A stretch of 64,000 bases of DNA from Paenibacillus jilunlii (GTDB taxonomy: Bacteria > Bacillota > Bacilli > Paenibacillales > Paenibacillaceae). Both the position numbers and the translations under genes were made by a program. This document shows, piece by piece, positions 1 to 7,725 of the stretch. The notes beneath the pieces were generated by a model. The model was not told where the DNA came from. It searched no databases and worked only from the letters and a program-made list of their open reading frames with translations. The stretch lies in the NCBI RefSeq assembly GCF_900102965.1, contig NZ_FNGM01000007.1:135689-199688 (forward strand), given 5' to 3'. Position 1 is the first letter of the stretch. The number at the start of each line of letters is the position of its first letter.

Positions 1-58
1 GCCCATTTCTAGCAAAATCAAAGGTATTTATACCTCTCATTTCACACAGCTGCCTTTC

Positions 59-97
59 GCCGCTTCCACAACGGTACTTCTCCGTTGTGGAAGCGGC
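59..97. repeat. Perfect 16-bp inverted repeat (hairpin)
   Basis: Two perfectly complementary 16-nt arms (59-74 and 82-97) are separated by a 7-nt loop. There is no T-run on either side, so it does not look like an intrinsic terminator. It lies in the 351-bp stretch before the MerR gene. The neighbouring text at 20-43 closely resembles 11027-11050, so this may be part of a dispersed intergenic repeat. The rest of 98-270 holds no gene I can support. Confidence 0.6.
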
Positions 98-273
98 AAA
101 TGCGGACAGGAAATCCGCTAATGGGGAGGATTTGTTCATCCCGCAGGACAGGCGGACAGAGATTCCCGTAATTGTCCTATCTCCCCTTATTATAGGATCA
201 AATGAACAATATAATGGCTTCTGTGTCCGATTAACGTGCGTTGAGAGATTGAAGTCTAATGATCCTGTTCGCC

Positions 274-302
274 TTTACATAGTGCAATCAAAGTGCTAAG
301 AT
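274..302 (+). promoter_or_regulatory. Predicted sigma-A promoter of the merR gene
   Basis: TTTACA (274-279), a 17-bp spacer and TAAGAT (297-302) make a good vegetative promoter about 50 bp before the MerR start codon. A palindromic operator candidate begins 5 bp after the -10 box. Confidence 0.6.
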
Positions 303-306
303 ACGA

Positions 307-324
307 ACATGACGTTAACGTTAT
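307..324. promoter_or_regulatory. Candidate MerR operator O1
   Basis: The 10-bp palindrome ACGTTAACGT (312-321) sits just downstream of the merR -10 box. The same core with the same CATG prefix recurs before the next gene (748-779). This is where an autorepressing regulator would bind; the assignment is inferred from position and repetition. Confidence 0.55.
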
Positions 325-351
325 ATTCTAACTCGAAAGGAGTGAGCAAAC

Positions 352-738
352 ATGGACCGCATGCGCATCGGCGAGTTGACAGAGCGGGCAGGAGTTACTC
401 AACGCACGGTCCGCTATTACGAGAGCATCGGACTGCTTCCTTCAGGCGAGCGCGAAGGCAACGGTCATCACTACTACACGGAAGAGACGGTCGCCCGTCT
501 GCGGAAGATTGATCAGTTGAAGAAGCTGGGCTTAAGTCTCGAGGAGATTCGGGACGTAATTGAGCTCTACTTCACGGACCCTAGCGGAGTGCAGCCGAAG
601 CGGAAGGTTCTCGGCCTGCTGCGCCGGCATCTGGCCGACACGGACAAGAAGCTCGAAGCACTGGGGCAGTTCCGTGCCGATCTGCAGTCCCATATCGAAC
701 GCTTCGAGCGGTGGCTCGAGACCAATGATCGTATCTAA
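352..738 (+). CDS. MerR family transcriptional regulator
   Basis: A 128-residue one-component regulator. Residues 5-40 carry the MerR winged helix-turn-helix, with the characteristic RTVRYYESIGLLPS stretch at about 21-34. The remainder is predicted to form the long dimerisation helix (about 75-115). There is no cysteine-bearing metal-binding tail, so a metal sensor is unlikely and the inducer is unknown. The ATG at 352 has a good GAAAGGAG site; a second ATG at 361 is possible. It is followed at 65 bp by a dehydrogenase gene on the same strand, and both genes are preceded by the palindrome CATGACGTTAACGT. I infer that it controls itself and that neighbour. Confidence 0.88.
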   Translation: MDRMRIGELTERAGVTQRTVRYYESIGLLPSGEREGNGHHYYTEETVARLRKIDQLKKLGLSLEEIRDVIELYFTDPSGVQPKRKVLGLLRRHLADTDKKLEALGQFRADLQSHIERFERWLETNDRI

Positions 739-747
739 ATTTTTTTG

Positions 748-779
748 TTCAAAACATGACGTTAACGTAATGTTTTGAA
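748..779. promoter_or_regulatory. 32-bp near-perfect palindrome, candidate MerR operator O2
   Basis: The two 16-nt halves are reverse complements except for one base pair (758/769). The centre is ACGTTAACGT (759-768), identical to the core of O1 at 312-321. It lies 25 bp before the dehydrogenase start, where it could control transcription of that gene. It has no following T-run and is unlikely to be a terminator. Confidence 0.6.
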
Positions 780-803
780 TATTTCTAAGGAGGAATAATA
801 TTA

Positions 804-1628
804 ATGAGCGAAAACATTGGATTTATCGGACTCGGCCTGCTCGGGCTGCCCATCGCAGCCAATTTGCTCCAAGCGAAGTATGCGCTGACCGTATACAACC
901 GCACCGCGGACAAAGCGGAGCCGCTCATTGCCCAGGGCGCGTTGCAGGCAGCCCGTCCCGCCGACGCTGTGACGGCCGGGGGCATCGTCGTCACCTTGGT
1001 GTGGGACGATGAAGCACTGGAAAGCGTCGTCAGAAGCGAGGATTTCCTGGAGCGGCTCGGGCCGGGCGGCATTCACGTGTCGATGAGCACGGTGTCGCCG
1101 GATACAGGCAGAAGGCTGGCGGACTTGCACGCGCAGCATGGCTCCGTCTATGTCGAAGCCCCCGTCTTCGGGCGGCCCGAGGCGGCCGCTGCCAAGCAGC
1201 TGTGGATTCCCGTAGCAGGTCCGCAGGAAGCGAAGGAGCGGGTGCGGCCGGTGCTGGAGGCGATGGGAGCCAGAGGGATCTTTGACTTCGGCGAAGAAGC
1301 CGGTACGGCCGTGCTCGTCAAGCTGATCGGTAACTTCCTCATCGTCTCCGCCGGACGCTCGCTGGAGGAAGCACTGGGAATGGCCGAGCGCGGCGGGGTC
1401 GATCCCAAGGCGGTGGTCAACATGCTTACGAGCACACTGTTTCCCGCCCCCATCTATCAATCCTATGGCAAAATGATCGCCGAGAAAACGGCAAACCTCT
1501 CCGAAAGCAAAATTCCGCAGAAGGATGTCGGCCTCTTTCTGGCGGCAGCGCAAAACGCGCAGTTCCCCGCTCCGCTCGCCGGTCAGCTGCTTAATATGCT
1601 GGAGGGCGGAGACCGGAGCAGACCATAG
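804..1628 (+). CDS. NAD(P)-dependent oxidoreductase, 6-phosphogluconate dehydrogenase-like NAD-binding family
   Basis: A 274-residue cytosolic oxidoreductase of the beta-hydroxyacid dehydrogenase group (GlxR, GarR and imine-reductase relatives). The N-terminus has the Rossmann fingerprint GFIGLGLLG (residues 6-14). Near residue 173 the stretch VKLIGNFL carries the lysine and asparagine conserved in the catalytic helix. The protein is slightly shorter than the usual ~290 residues at the C-terminus. The start has AAGGAGG about 10 bp upstream. It follows a MerR gene that shares its operator. The substrate cannot be told from sequence; a small hydroxyacid or semialdehyde is typical for the family. 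Confidence 0.85.
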   Translation: MSENIGFIGLGLLGLPIAANLLQAKYALTVYNRTADKAEPLIAQGALQAARPADAVTAGGIVVTLVWDDEALESVVRSEDFLERLGPGGIHVSMSTVSPDTGRRLADLHAQHGSVYVEAPVFGRPEAAAAKQLWIPVAGPQEAKERVRPVLEAMGARGIFDFGEEAGTAVLVKLIGNFLIVSAGRSLEEALGMAERGGVDPKAVVNMLTSTLFPAPIYQSYGKMIAEKTANLSESKIPQKDVGLFLAAAQNAQFPAPLAGQLLNMLEGGDRSRP

Positions 1629-1653
1629 CTTGAACCGATTCGCAAAATACGAA

Positions 1654-1704
1654 GGGGCTGTCCTCAAGGTCACAACAATGACCTGAGGACAACCCCATTT
1701 TTTT
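1654..1704 (+). terminator. Rho-independent terminator after the dehydrogenase gene
   Basis: A long inverted repeat (GGGGCTGTCCTCAAGGTCA against TGACCTGAGGACAACCCC) is followed directly by a run of seven T. It closes the merR-dehydrogenase unit. The following 1705-1926 holds nothing recognisable. Confidence 0.85.
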
Positions 1705-1926
1705 CTTTGTAAAACAAAAGGAAACCGCAGACCGGAACGGAGAATTAATTCATTGCCGGCTGCAGTCGGCCCCAACGACCAACGGATACTCACCGCCTAA
1801 GCTCCCTAGCCGCAGTATGGTCGGCCTCAGTCGGAATTGTTCATAATCATTGGTGCCCGTAACAGTCAGTTATTGGCGTCACGCAAAGCAGCCCAATAGT
1901 CGGATGCTGCACCCGGCGCAAAGCGC

Positions 1927-2718
1927 TTATCTGCCGTCCAGCAGATTGCCCAGGCCGCCGAGGATGCTGCCTTCTTCCTTGCGGCCGGAATTGCCTGCAG
2001 CCGACAGGATGCGGTCTGCCATCCGGCTGAACGGAAGCGACTGCACCCATACCTTGCCCGGCCCGCGCAAGGTGGCGAAGAACAGGCCTTCGCCGCCGAA
2101 CAGAGCGGTTTTTACGCCTTTTACAAACTCAATGTTGTAATCTACCGAAGAGGTCATCGCCACGAGACAGCCGGTATCGAGCTTAATCGTCTCGCCAGGC
2201 TGCAGCGTACGCTCCATGACATAGCCGCCGGAGTGGACGAACGAAAGGCCGTCTCCTTCCAGCTTTTGCATAATGAAGCCTTCACCGCCGAAGAAGCCCG
2301 CGCCCAGCTTGCGCTGGAATTCAATCCCGATGGAGACTCCCTTGGCTGCACAGAGAAAAGAATCCTTCTGGCAGATGATTTTGCCGCCGTGCTGCTGAAG
2401 ATCGAGGGGAATGATTTTGCCCGGATACGGGGCGGCAAAGGTTACACTTTTGCGGCCGTAGGCTCCGCTGTGCGTGAAGATTGTCATGAACAAACTTTCA
2501 CCGGTCAGCAGACGTTTGCCTGCGCCCATCAGCTTGCCCATCAGCCCGCCTCCGCGTGATCCGGTGCCGTCGCCAAAGATCGTCTCCATGGAAATTTCCG
2601 GGTCCATCATCATGAAGCTGCCAGCCTCGGCAATCACGCTTTCGCCTGGATCAAGCTGGACCTCGACACACTGAATTTCCTCACCCATAATCACATAATC
2701 AATCTCATGTGCGCTCAA
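1927..2718 (-). CDS. TIGR00266 family protein (AIM24-like)
   Basis: A 263-residue soluble protein of the TIGR00266/AIM24 beta-sandwich family. It shows the family layout: GESVIAEAGSFMMMD near residue 25, a glycine-rich GDGTGSRGGGLMGKLMG stretch around 50-67, and repeated GGEGFIMQKLEGDG- and GGEGLFFATLRGPG-type hairpins. The biochemical role of bacterial members is not established. The start appears to be TTG at 2718: AGGAGG lies 7 bp upstream and no better ATG exists. It stands alone between a terminator and a long intergenic region. Confidence 0.85.
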   Translation of the reverse strand: MSAHEIDYVIMGEEIQCVEVQLDPGESVIAEAGSFMMMDPEISMETIFGDGTGSRGGGLMGKLMGAGKRLLTGESLFMTIFTHSGAYGRKSVTFAAPYPGKIIPLDLQQHGGKIICQKDSFLCAAKGVSIGIEFQRKLGAGFFGGEGFIMQKLEGDGLSFVHSGGYVMERTLQPGETIKLDTGCLVAMTSSVDYNIEFVKGVKTALFGGEGLFFATLRGPGKVWVQSLPFSRMADRILSAAGNSGRKEEGSILGGLGNLLDGR

Positions 2719-3203
2719 TAGTATTCCTCCTAATTGTTGGTGAGCACTGCTTCATCAGCTTATTCTCACTTTGTTATGTAATCCTATGTCCGTGCAGCTG
2801 AGATATATACGCTCTCCGCTCTTCGCTGGTTTCAAGAGGACTCCAAAAATATGAATCCTACGGCAATTCCAAGTGGAAAAAGGGTAACTAATTTCCTCGT
2901 GAACCATGTTCCACTTAAACCTCACATTTGTTGATTTCAGGGAGAAATAAGTTCCCTTTTTCCAACTAGCACTGCTCACTTGCTTCTTCGCAGCGCTAGT
3001 TGGAAAAAGGCTATCGAATCCGGCTAATTTCTACCCTTTTGGGTGAATTCACTGAATTTTCGTCTACTTATCCCCAACTTTATACAAAACTTATCCCCCA
3101 GAAAAGGGAAATCATAATTTCCTAAATAACAAAAAAGGCCAGCCCGTTGTTCTTCTGGCTGACCTTTCTCTTATCCCCGAAACAGGGGCGGATTCTGAAC
3201 TCT
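2719..3203. other. 485-bp intergenic region with a hairpin and Family C repeat pieces
   Basis: No gene is supported here. It contains AGTGGAAAAAGGGTAACTAAT-like text (about 2870), which resembles pieces at 11139, 28797 and 42041. A hairpin with perfect 16-nt arms (2955-2970 and 2995-3010) has no T-run. The terminator of the following minus-strand gene is at 3131-3167. Confidence 0.5.
3131..3167 (-). terminator. Terminator of the YitT-family gene
   Basis: Read on the minus strand, AAAGGTCAGCC and GGCTGGCCTTTTTT pair around a short loop, with a T-run at the end. It lies 37 bp past the stop codon of the YitT-type gene. Confidence 0.8.
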
Positions 3204-3875
3204 TCACATTACGGTACCATCATGCGGCTTGCTTAGTTTGGGCTGAATTTTGGGTGCTTTGCTCAGCTTAGGTCTGCCAAGTGAGGTTGTAAACGTAATA
3301 ACGTAGCCGGCTACGACTACAGCCATTACTGTGTACAGCGTTTCCTTGAGAGGCATGTAGAAAAGCGATAATGCCAGAACGATAACATCCATCAGGATAA
3401 ATACGGTTCCTACCTTAATCCCCTTCCATTCACTGATCAGCAGCGACAAAATATCGTCACCGCCGCTCGCCCCGCCGCCGCGCAGGACCATCCCCGCTCC
3501 TAGACCTGTCAGTACACCGGACAACAGCGCCGCAAGCGGCAGGTTATCCTGCAAGTTGATCACCCATCCGGAGTAACGTTCCATCAGACTGTAGAATACC
3601 GTGAAGGCTCCTACGGAGATGAAGGTGTTCAATACGAACGCTCTTCCTTTGAAGATCATCGCAATTAAGAGTACTGGTATGTCTAAGATTAGAATAGATA
3701 AAGAAGGCGAAATGCCTAGCACATATTTACCAAGCAGCGACAAGCCTACAAATCCGCCCTCGGTCAAATGATTCTGATAATTAATGTGATAATAAGTAAA
3801 TGCAAGCAGCAATGTTCCGGACAATATGACTGTGAGTTGTAGCGGCATTCCCATGCCACTGTCTTGTTTCCTCAT
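3204..3875 (-). CDS. YitT family membrane protein, short form
   Basis: A 223-residue integral membrane protein with about five to six hydrophobic segments (roughly 13-30, 45-75, 80-97, 112-133, 153-172 and 178-196). It shows the glycine-rich GVLTGLGAGMVLRGGGASGG motif (about 120-139) of the YitT/DUF161 family. Family members are usually near 280 residues with a cytosolic DUF2179 domain; that domain is missing and replaced by a short lysine- and proline-rich tail. Function is unknown in the family. The start has GGGGAG upstream. The transcript would carry a structured leader of about 260 nt (3876-4136). Confidence 0.8.
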   Translation of the reverse strand: MRKQDSGMGMPLQLTVILSGTLLLAFTYYHINYQNHLTEGGFVGLSLLGKYVLGISPSLSILILDIPVLLIAMIFKGRAFVLNTFISVGAFTVFYSLMERYSGWVINLQDNLPLAALLSGVLTGLGAGMVLRGGGASGGDDILSLLISEWKGIKVGTVFILMDVIVLALSLFYMPLKETLYTVMAVVVAGYVITFTTSLGRPKLSKAPKIQPKLSKPHDGTVM

Positions 3876-4136
3876 ACAGGTCTCCCCTTATCGTAAATGG
3901 CGGCTTAGACGTCTGCCAAGCCTCTACGACGGGTCTGACCGGAGGAAGTGTTACTCCTTCGCATACAATACTCCCTTCCCTCGCAGAGGCGGTTAACGTC
4001 AAGAAACAACGATTCGCGCACTTTCTACAGGGAAGCTAAGTATAAGACAGATCATAACGTTTCCAAATCGTCCTTTGGGGAATCGTCCTTCGGGGACACA
4101 TGGTATCCTGATCCTTTCTCTAATTTGATGTGTTCT
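3876..4136 (-). promoter_or_regulatory. Long structured 5' leader of the YitT-family gene
   Basis: A strong promoter (4143-4171) lies 260 bp before the start codon, so the mRNA has a long leader. In the RNA, 3981-3990 pairs with 3920-3929 (10 bp, one G-U). An outer GACGT/ACGTC pairing (3996-4000 with 3908-3912) extends this stem. Inside it is a GGAG/CTCC hairpin. Farther 5' are two tandem 15-nt copies of CCCCRAAGGACGATT. I do not recognise it as a named riboswitch. A cis-regulatory role is inferred from structure only. Confidence 0.4.
4066..4095. repeat. Tandem 15-bp direct repeat
   Basis: AATCGTCCTTTGGGG (4066-4080) is followed directly by AATCGTCCTTCGGGG (4081-4095), one base different. 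It lies in the transcribed leader of the YitT-family gene, where each copy could form a tiny hairpin. Confidence 0.75.
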
Positions 4137-4142
4137 GAATAG

Positions 4143-4171
4143 ATTATACCACGCAGAAGTGCCAGTCTAAA
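4143..4171 (-). promoter_or_regulatory. Extended -10 promoter of the YitT-family gene
   Basis: On the minus strand TTTAGA, a 17-bp spacer and TGGTATAAT form a promoter with a perfect extended -10 element. Transcription should start near 4136. Confidence 0.65.
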
Positions 4172-4226
4172 CAAGTTTCCATTAAAAAACATAAGGAATC
4201 ATGTAAAAGTTCTGTAAAACCGGCAT

Positions 4227-4727
4227 TTAGCCCGGATTACGCAGCAGGCGGTTGACCGTCTCCCGCCGCACGCCAATCAGCTGTCCGATCTCCTCCTGTG
4301 TCAATAAATCCGTCAGCTCTGCGCCATGGGAATATTCAAGAAGCCAGCGTTTCAGCAGATCCAGCCGCTCTCCGGGAGTGCCCACCGTAAGGTGGTCCAG
4401 GCGGGTCTGCATGAACCGCACCTTCTCTTGAAGCAGCAAGGCGATCTCCATCACCTTATCCGGATCTTCGCGCAGCTCGCGGTACCATTCCGCTGCCGGG
4501 ACAAGCTCTACTTCACTTTTCATCATCGCTACAGCCGTTCCATGCGCCTCCTTCGGTGAAATGAGTGAATGATGGGGGACAGTCTCCCCGGGGTACAAGA
4601 GATTGAACAGCACCATGTTCCCATTCTCATGCAGCCGGATTACCTTAAAGAGTCCGCTCTTCACCTGAAACAGATTCTGGCAGGCATCCCCTTGGCGGAA
4701 CAGGACCTCTCCTTTGTGCAAAATCAT
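4227..4727 (-). CDS. Crp/Fnr family transcriptional regulator
   Basis: A 166-residue regulator. Residues 1-95 match the cyclic-nucleotide-binding-like beta-roll (GEVLFRQGD, then GLFKVIRLHENGN). A dimerisation helix follows, then an HTH_Crp domain with the recognition stretch TQEEIGQLIGVRRETVNRLL at about 143-162. It is shorter than the usual 210-230 residues: the first strands of the beta-roll and the last wing are trimmed. There are no cysteines for an Fnr-type cluster, so the signal is unknown. The ATG at 4727 has AAAGGAGAG upstream. It stands alone, with no obvious shared operator. Confidence 0.85.
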   Translation of the reverse strand: MILHKGEVLFRQGDACQNLFQVKSGLFKVIRLHENGNMVLFNLLYPGETVPHHSLISPKEAHGTAVAMMKSEVELVPAAEWYRELREDPDKVMEIALLLQEKVRFMQTRLDHLTVGTPGERLDLLKRWLLEYSHGAELTDLLTQEEIGQLIGVRRETVNRLLRNPG

Positions 4728-4906
4728 CCCGCTCTCTCCTTTATATTCTCAGTATGTATTACTCTATTCTACAAAATGTAAAGAAACCCTGTACCAAATT
4801 GCAGGCAGGGCATAATTTGGTCAAATTTACCAGGAGTTAGACCGAATTAAGCCGAACTTCACTCCTGTCCTTTTGTTGTTGTACCTCCATCATGCGCTGT
4901 TCCAGA

Positions 4907-5440
4907 TCAATACAGACCCTGCCGTTTCTCCAGCCAAGCCAGCAGTTCATCAGCACAATCCTCCGGCTGATGTTTGGCCGTGTACAGCGTAATTTCGGGG
5001 CTGGCAGGAGCCTCATAAGGATCGGAGATGCCGGTAAAAGAGGGGAGCTCGCCACGGCGGGCTTTGGCATACAGGCCTTTGACATCCCGTGCTTCGCAAA
5101 TCTCCAGCGGACAATCCGCATAGACTTCTACGAATTCGTGCAGCTGCTGCCGGGCATAGCTGCGCATTTCTGCATAAGGACTGATCAGCGAGATCACCGT
5201 TATCACACCATGCCGGTTCAGCAGTTCCGCAACATAAACCGCACGGCGGATGTTCTCGAAGCGGTCTTCCCGGCTGAATCCGAGTCCGTGTCCAATGCTG
5301 CGCCGCAGCTCATCCCCGTCCAGCCATTCCACGGCCTGCCCGGCTGCCCGCAGCCTGTCTGTAACCAGCGCGGCAATCGTAGATTTGCCAGCTCCCGACA
5401 GACCGGTGAGCCAGATGGTAATTCCCCGCTTGACACTCAT
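4907..5440 (-). CDS. Adenylylsulfate kinase-like protein (CysC family)
   Basis: A 177-residue P-loop kinase of the CysC fold, which classically phosphorylates APS to PAPS. GLSGAGKST at 13-21 is the Walker A loop. LGFSREDRFENIRR and KGLYAKARRGELPSFTGI are close to APS kinase signatures. The usual DGDNxR motif reads DGDELR (41-46), so an asparagine near the substrate site is replaced by glutamate. No ATP sulfurylase, PAPS reductase or sulfotransferase is nearby. The ATG overlaps the preceding radical SAM stop codon as ATGA, so it is translationally coupled as the last gene of the operon. CysC homologues that act on other nucleotides exist (for example the Campylobacter cytidine diphosphoramidate kinase), so true APS kinase activity is uncertain. 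Confidence 0.85.
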   Translation of the reverse strand: MSVKRGITIWLTGLSGAGKSTIAALVTDRLRAAGQAVEWLDGDELRRSIGHGLGFSREDRFENIRRAVYVAELLNRHGVITVISLISPYAEMRSYARQQLHEFVEVYADCPLEICEARDVKGLYAKARRGELPSFTGISDPYEAPASPEITLYTAKHQPEDCADELLAWLEKRQGLY

Positions 5441-6309
5441 TCTGTTCCCTCCCGTACACCGCAGGGGATTCGTTCCAGCAGTCCGGCCCCGTACACCTGC
5501 TGCAGCTGCAGCTCAGGTATATGGATATAGCCGATATAGCAGTCACAGACCTTCATACGGCAGCTTCGTTCCAACGATAAGCCTTCCAGCCCGTCCCGGT
5601 AAAGGTTGCCGATAACTCCCCTGTCCTTATAACAGCGTTTGACCTGGCCGGAACCCTGCACATAGAACACATCGCTGCCTGCACTGCAGGCTTTGCCCAG
5701 GCTTTCGTAGTCCCTCGCATTGAGCACGAAATAAGGATCTATTCCGCTTAGGAAGGCTATATCCTCCCCGGTATAGTAATTGGGCTTATCCTTGTAGGCA
5801 TTCACCCACAAATAGACATCCTCCGGCAGAGCTGCACGAAGGGAAGCGATGGCCTCAAAGCTGCTTCGAATCCCGACGCTGCCCACACTGAAAGGAATAC
5901 CCTGATCATATACAGCCATACATTGGGCAAGGAACCGCTGCTCCGTTACCTGACCCGGATGATAGGTTGCCCAAAAGGCTGCCTTATACGGGTTCAGTCC
6001 GGCAGTGAAATCAAGTCCTGCGGACAGATTGGTCTGTATGGCCACCTTGTCCACATGGTCAAGATTGGAGAGTGTAATCATAGCCTCTTTGTACCAGCGG
6101 TGAATCAGCGCCTCGCCGTAGGGGTTGAAGAATATAGACAGGCGGTGGCCCTCAGCCCCTTGGACGGAGACCCAGCGGACAAAGGCCTCCAGCTCCTCCC
6201 GGTCCTTGGCAAGGCGCGCTGCACTGTCTTTAGTCTTGCCAAAAGGGCAGTAGGGGCAATCATAGTTGCAGGAGGTAAGAGAACCCCGGTAGTAAAGAAC
6301 AGCTTTCAT
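5437..6309 (-). CDS. Radical SAM protein, STM4011 family
   Basis: A 290-residue radical SAM enzyme. The cluster motif CNYDCPYC (Cys14, 18, 21) would bind a 4Fe-4S cluster and SAM. A C-terminal set of cysteines (208, 226, 250, 255, 257) resembles a SPASM-type auxiliary-cluster region, as found in peptide-modifying enzymes. The match to the STM4011 family is from memory of the family names and order, and the reaction is unknown. I place the start at the ATG at 6309, not farther upstream. It overlaps the stop of the preceding gene by ATGA and puts the cysteine motif at the usual distance from the N-terminus. Confidence 0.82.
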   Translation of the reverse strand: MKAVLYYRGSLTSCNYDCPYCPFGKTKDSAARLAKDREELEAFVRWVSVQGAEGHRLSIFFNPYGEALIHRWYKEAMITLSNLDHVDKVAIQTNLSAGLDFTAGLNPYKAAFWATYHPGQVTEQRFLAQCMAVYDQGIPFSVGSVGIRSSFEAIASLRAALPEDVYLWVNAYKDKPNYYTGEDIAFLSGIDPYFVLNARDYESLGKACSAGSDVFYVQGSGQVKRCYKDRGVIGNLYRDGLEGLSLERSCRMKVCDCYIGYIHIPELQLQQVYGAGLLERIPCGVREGTE

Positions 6310-7691
6310 GGCAAAACAAACCTTTCCATCTGCTCCCGGATCTCTCCCGAAATAAACCAGTCGCCGATTGAATCGGAGTATCCGAGGCCTTCCGGGGTCA
6401 AGCGTAGTATGCCTGCTTCTTCCCTGCCCAGACCGCTCTGCAGCAGCAGCCCCAGCTCCGGGTGATCCTTCCACAAGGAGGATGCAAAACGCCCGCTGTA
6501 GTCCGCCAGCTTCAGTCCTTCGCTGTGAAGAACCGCCTTCAGAATAAACCGGCGCTTCTGCTCTTCCAGGCTCAGCACAATGCCGTAGTCCGCTGTATCG
6601 TAGCGTTCGGCCGCAACATAATCGGCGATAATGCTCTCCGTAGCCTTGCGGCTGACCCCGTAACGGGACGCATAGTGCACATTCCGGGTATAAGATCTGG
6701 CTCCGCAGCCCAAGCCCACCATTCCTTCCTCCTGGCAGCTGTAATCCAGGATTTGTTTGTCCGTTCCGGCGGTTTCTTTCGCAAAGCGGCGCATGGAATA
6801 TTGGGTGTAGCCATGCTCTGCCAAAAGCAGCTGCGCAGCCATATAACATTCATGGCGGATGTCCGTCTGGCGCTGCATATCCTTTGGCTTCACGATCGTG
6901 TGGTCACGGGTATACAGCGGATAGATGAAAATTTCCTCCGGCTCATGATTAATTGCCTGCTGCAGGGAAAACAGCCAGGATTCCACAGTCTGACCCGGGA
7001 GGCCATAAATCAGATCCAGGTTCAGAATCGGAAAATCATACTGCTTCAGCAGCTCCAGCGCCCGGTATACCTCATCCGGATTCTGCGGGCGGTAAATGGC
7101 AGCAGACTCCGCAGCGACAAAGCTCTGAATGCCCATGCTGACCCGGTCCACGGTATGTTCCTTCAGGATATTCAGCTTCTCCTCCGTAAGCGTCTCCGGA
7201 GACGTTTCTACCGAGATCGAGGCTGTGGCAGAGTCCAGGCCCATAATATCCTCAGCGATCCGGAACAGCCGGCGGAGCTGTGCAGGAGCGAGCAAGCTGG
7301 GGGTGCCGCCCCCGATGGCGAACCTTGCAAACGGCTTGCCGCCGGTGAATGCTGCCCACCGCCTGGCCTGGCGCTCCAAAGCATCGACGTATACGGTATG
7401 CACCTCCGCCCGCTTGTCAGGCAGGGTGAACAGGTTGCAGAAGCCGCAGCGGGCCCCGCAGAAAGGAATATGCATATACAGAAAAAAGCTCTCCGCAGGC
7501 TCCTCCCGCCAGAGCGGTTCCAGCGGAACCGGAGGATTAAGGTCGCGGTAAGCGGTTTTGTGCGGATAGGAATATAGATAATTGCGGTAAGGGTCAGCGG
7601 TAATGTGTTCTCTCCACTGCGTAACGTCCTCCGAAGGGAATGGTGTTCTTCCGTCATCGCGGAGATGCAGGGGAGGCTGTGTTGTCGTCAT
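6306..7691 (-). CDS. HemN-like radical SAM protein, STM4012 family
   Basis: A 461-residue radical SAM protein with the CGARCGFC motif (Cys78, 82, 85) in the context MHIPFCGARCGFC, as in coproporphyrinogen III dehydrogenase-like enzymes. Downstream are GGGTPSLL, the SVETSPETL strand, LDLIYGLPGQT and a HemN_C-like winged-helix tail (about 385-455). It is probably not a haem enzyme: it sits in an operon with STM4011, STM4013, STM4014 and STM4015 homologues, and the neighbourhood has no other haem genes. The start at 7691 has AAAGGATGGAG upstream; the open frame extends farther 5' but overlaps the previous gene without a ribosome site. Confidence 0.83.
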   Translation of the reverse strand: MTTTQPPLHLRDDGRTPFPSEDVTQWREHITADPYRNYLYSYPHKTAYRDLNPPVPLEPLWREEPAESFFLYMHIPFCGARCGFCNLFTLPDKRAEVHTVYVDALERQARRWAAFTGGKPFARFAIGGGTPSLLAPAQLRRLFRIAEDIMGLDSATASISVETSPETLTEEKLNILKEHTVDRVSMGIQSFVAAESAAIYRPQNPDEVYRALELLKQYDFPILNLDLIYGLPGQTVESWLFSLQQAINHEPEEIFIYPLYTRDHTIVKPKDMQRQTDIRHECYMAAQLLLAEHGYTQYSMRRFAKETAGTDKQILDYSCQEEGMVGLGCGARSYTRNVHYASRYGVSRKATESIIADYVAAERYDTADYGIVLSLEEQKRRFILKAVLHSEGLKLADYSGRFASSLWKDHPELGLLLQSGLGREEAGILRLTPEGLGYSDSIGDWFISGEIREQMERFVLP

Positions 7692-7725
7692 ACGGTCTCC
7701 ATCCTTTCGGTAAAATCCGGTATGG

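Noticed and set aside
59..300. A 70-codon frame at 87-299
   Set aside because: It starts inside a hairpin arm, has no ribosome site and no protein-like composition, and overlaps the merR promoter.
4837..4906. An 18-codon minus-strand frame after the CysC-like gene, considered as a precursor peptide of the radical SAM operon
   Set aside because: It lacks a proper ribosome site, has no Cys/Gly-rich core or leader, and lies in another frame at the end of the operon. I have no evidence that it is translated.
5437..6849. The longer start at 6849 for the STM4011-type gene
   Set aside because: The extra 180 residues are a shadow of the HemN-like gene in another frame; the ATGA overlap at 6309 gives the family-like start.
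6306..7691. Annotation as HemN/HemW (haem biosynthesis)
   Set aside because: The cysteine motif and HemN_C tail fit, but the operon context matches STM4012 and no haem genes are near. I treat it as a HemN-like enzyme of unknown substrate.
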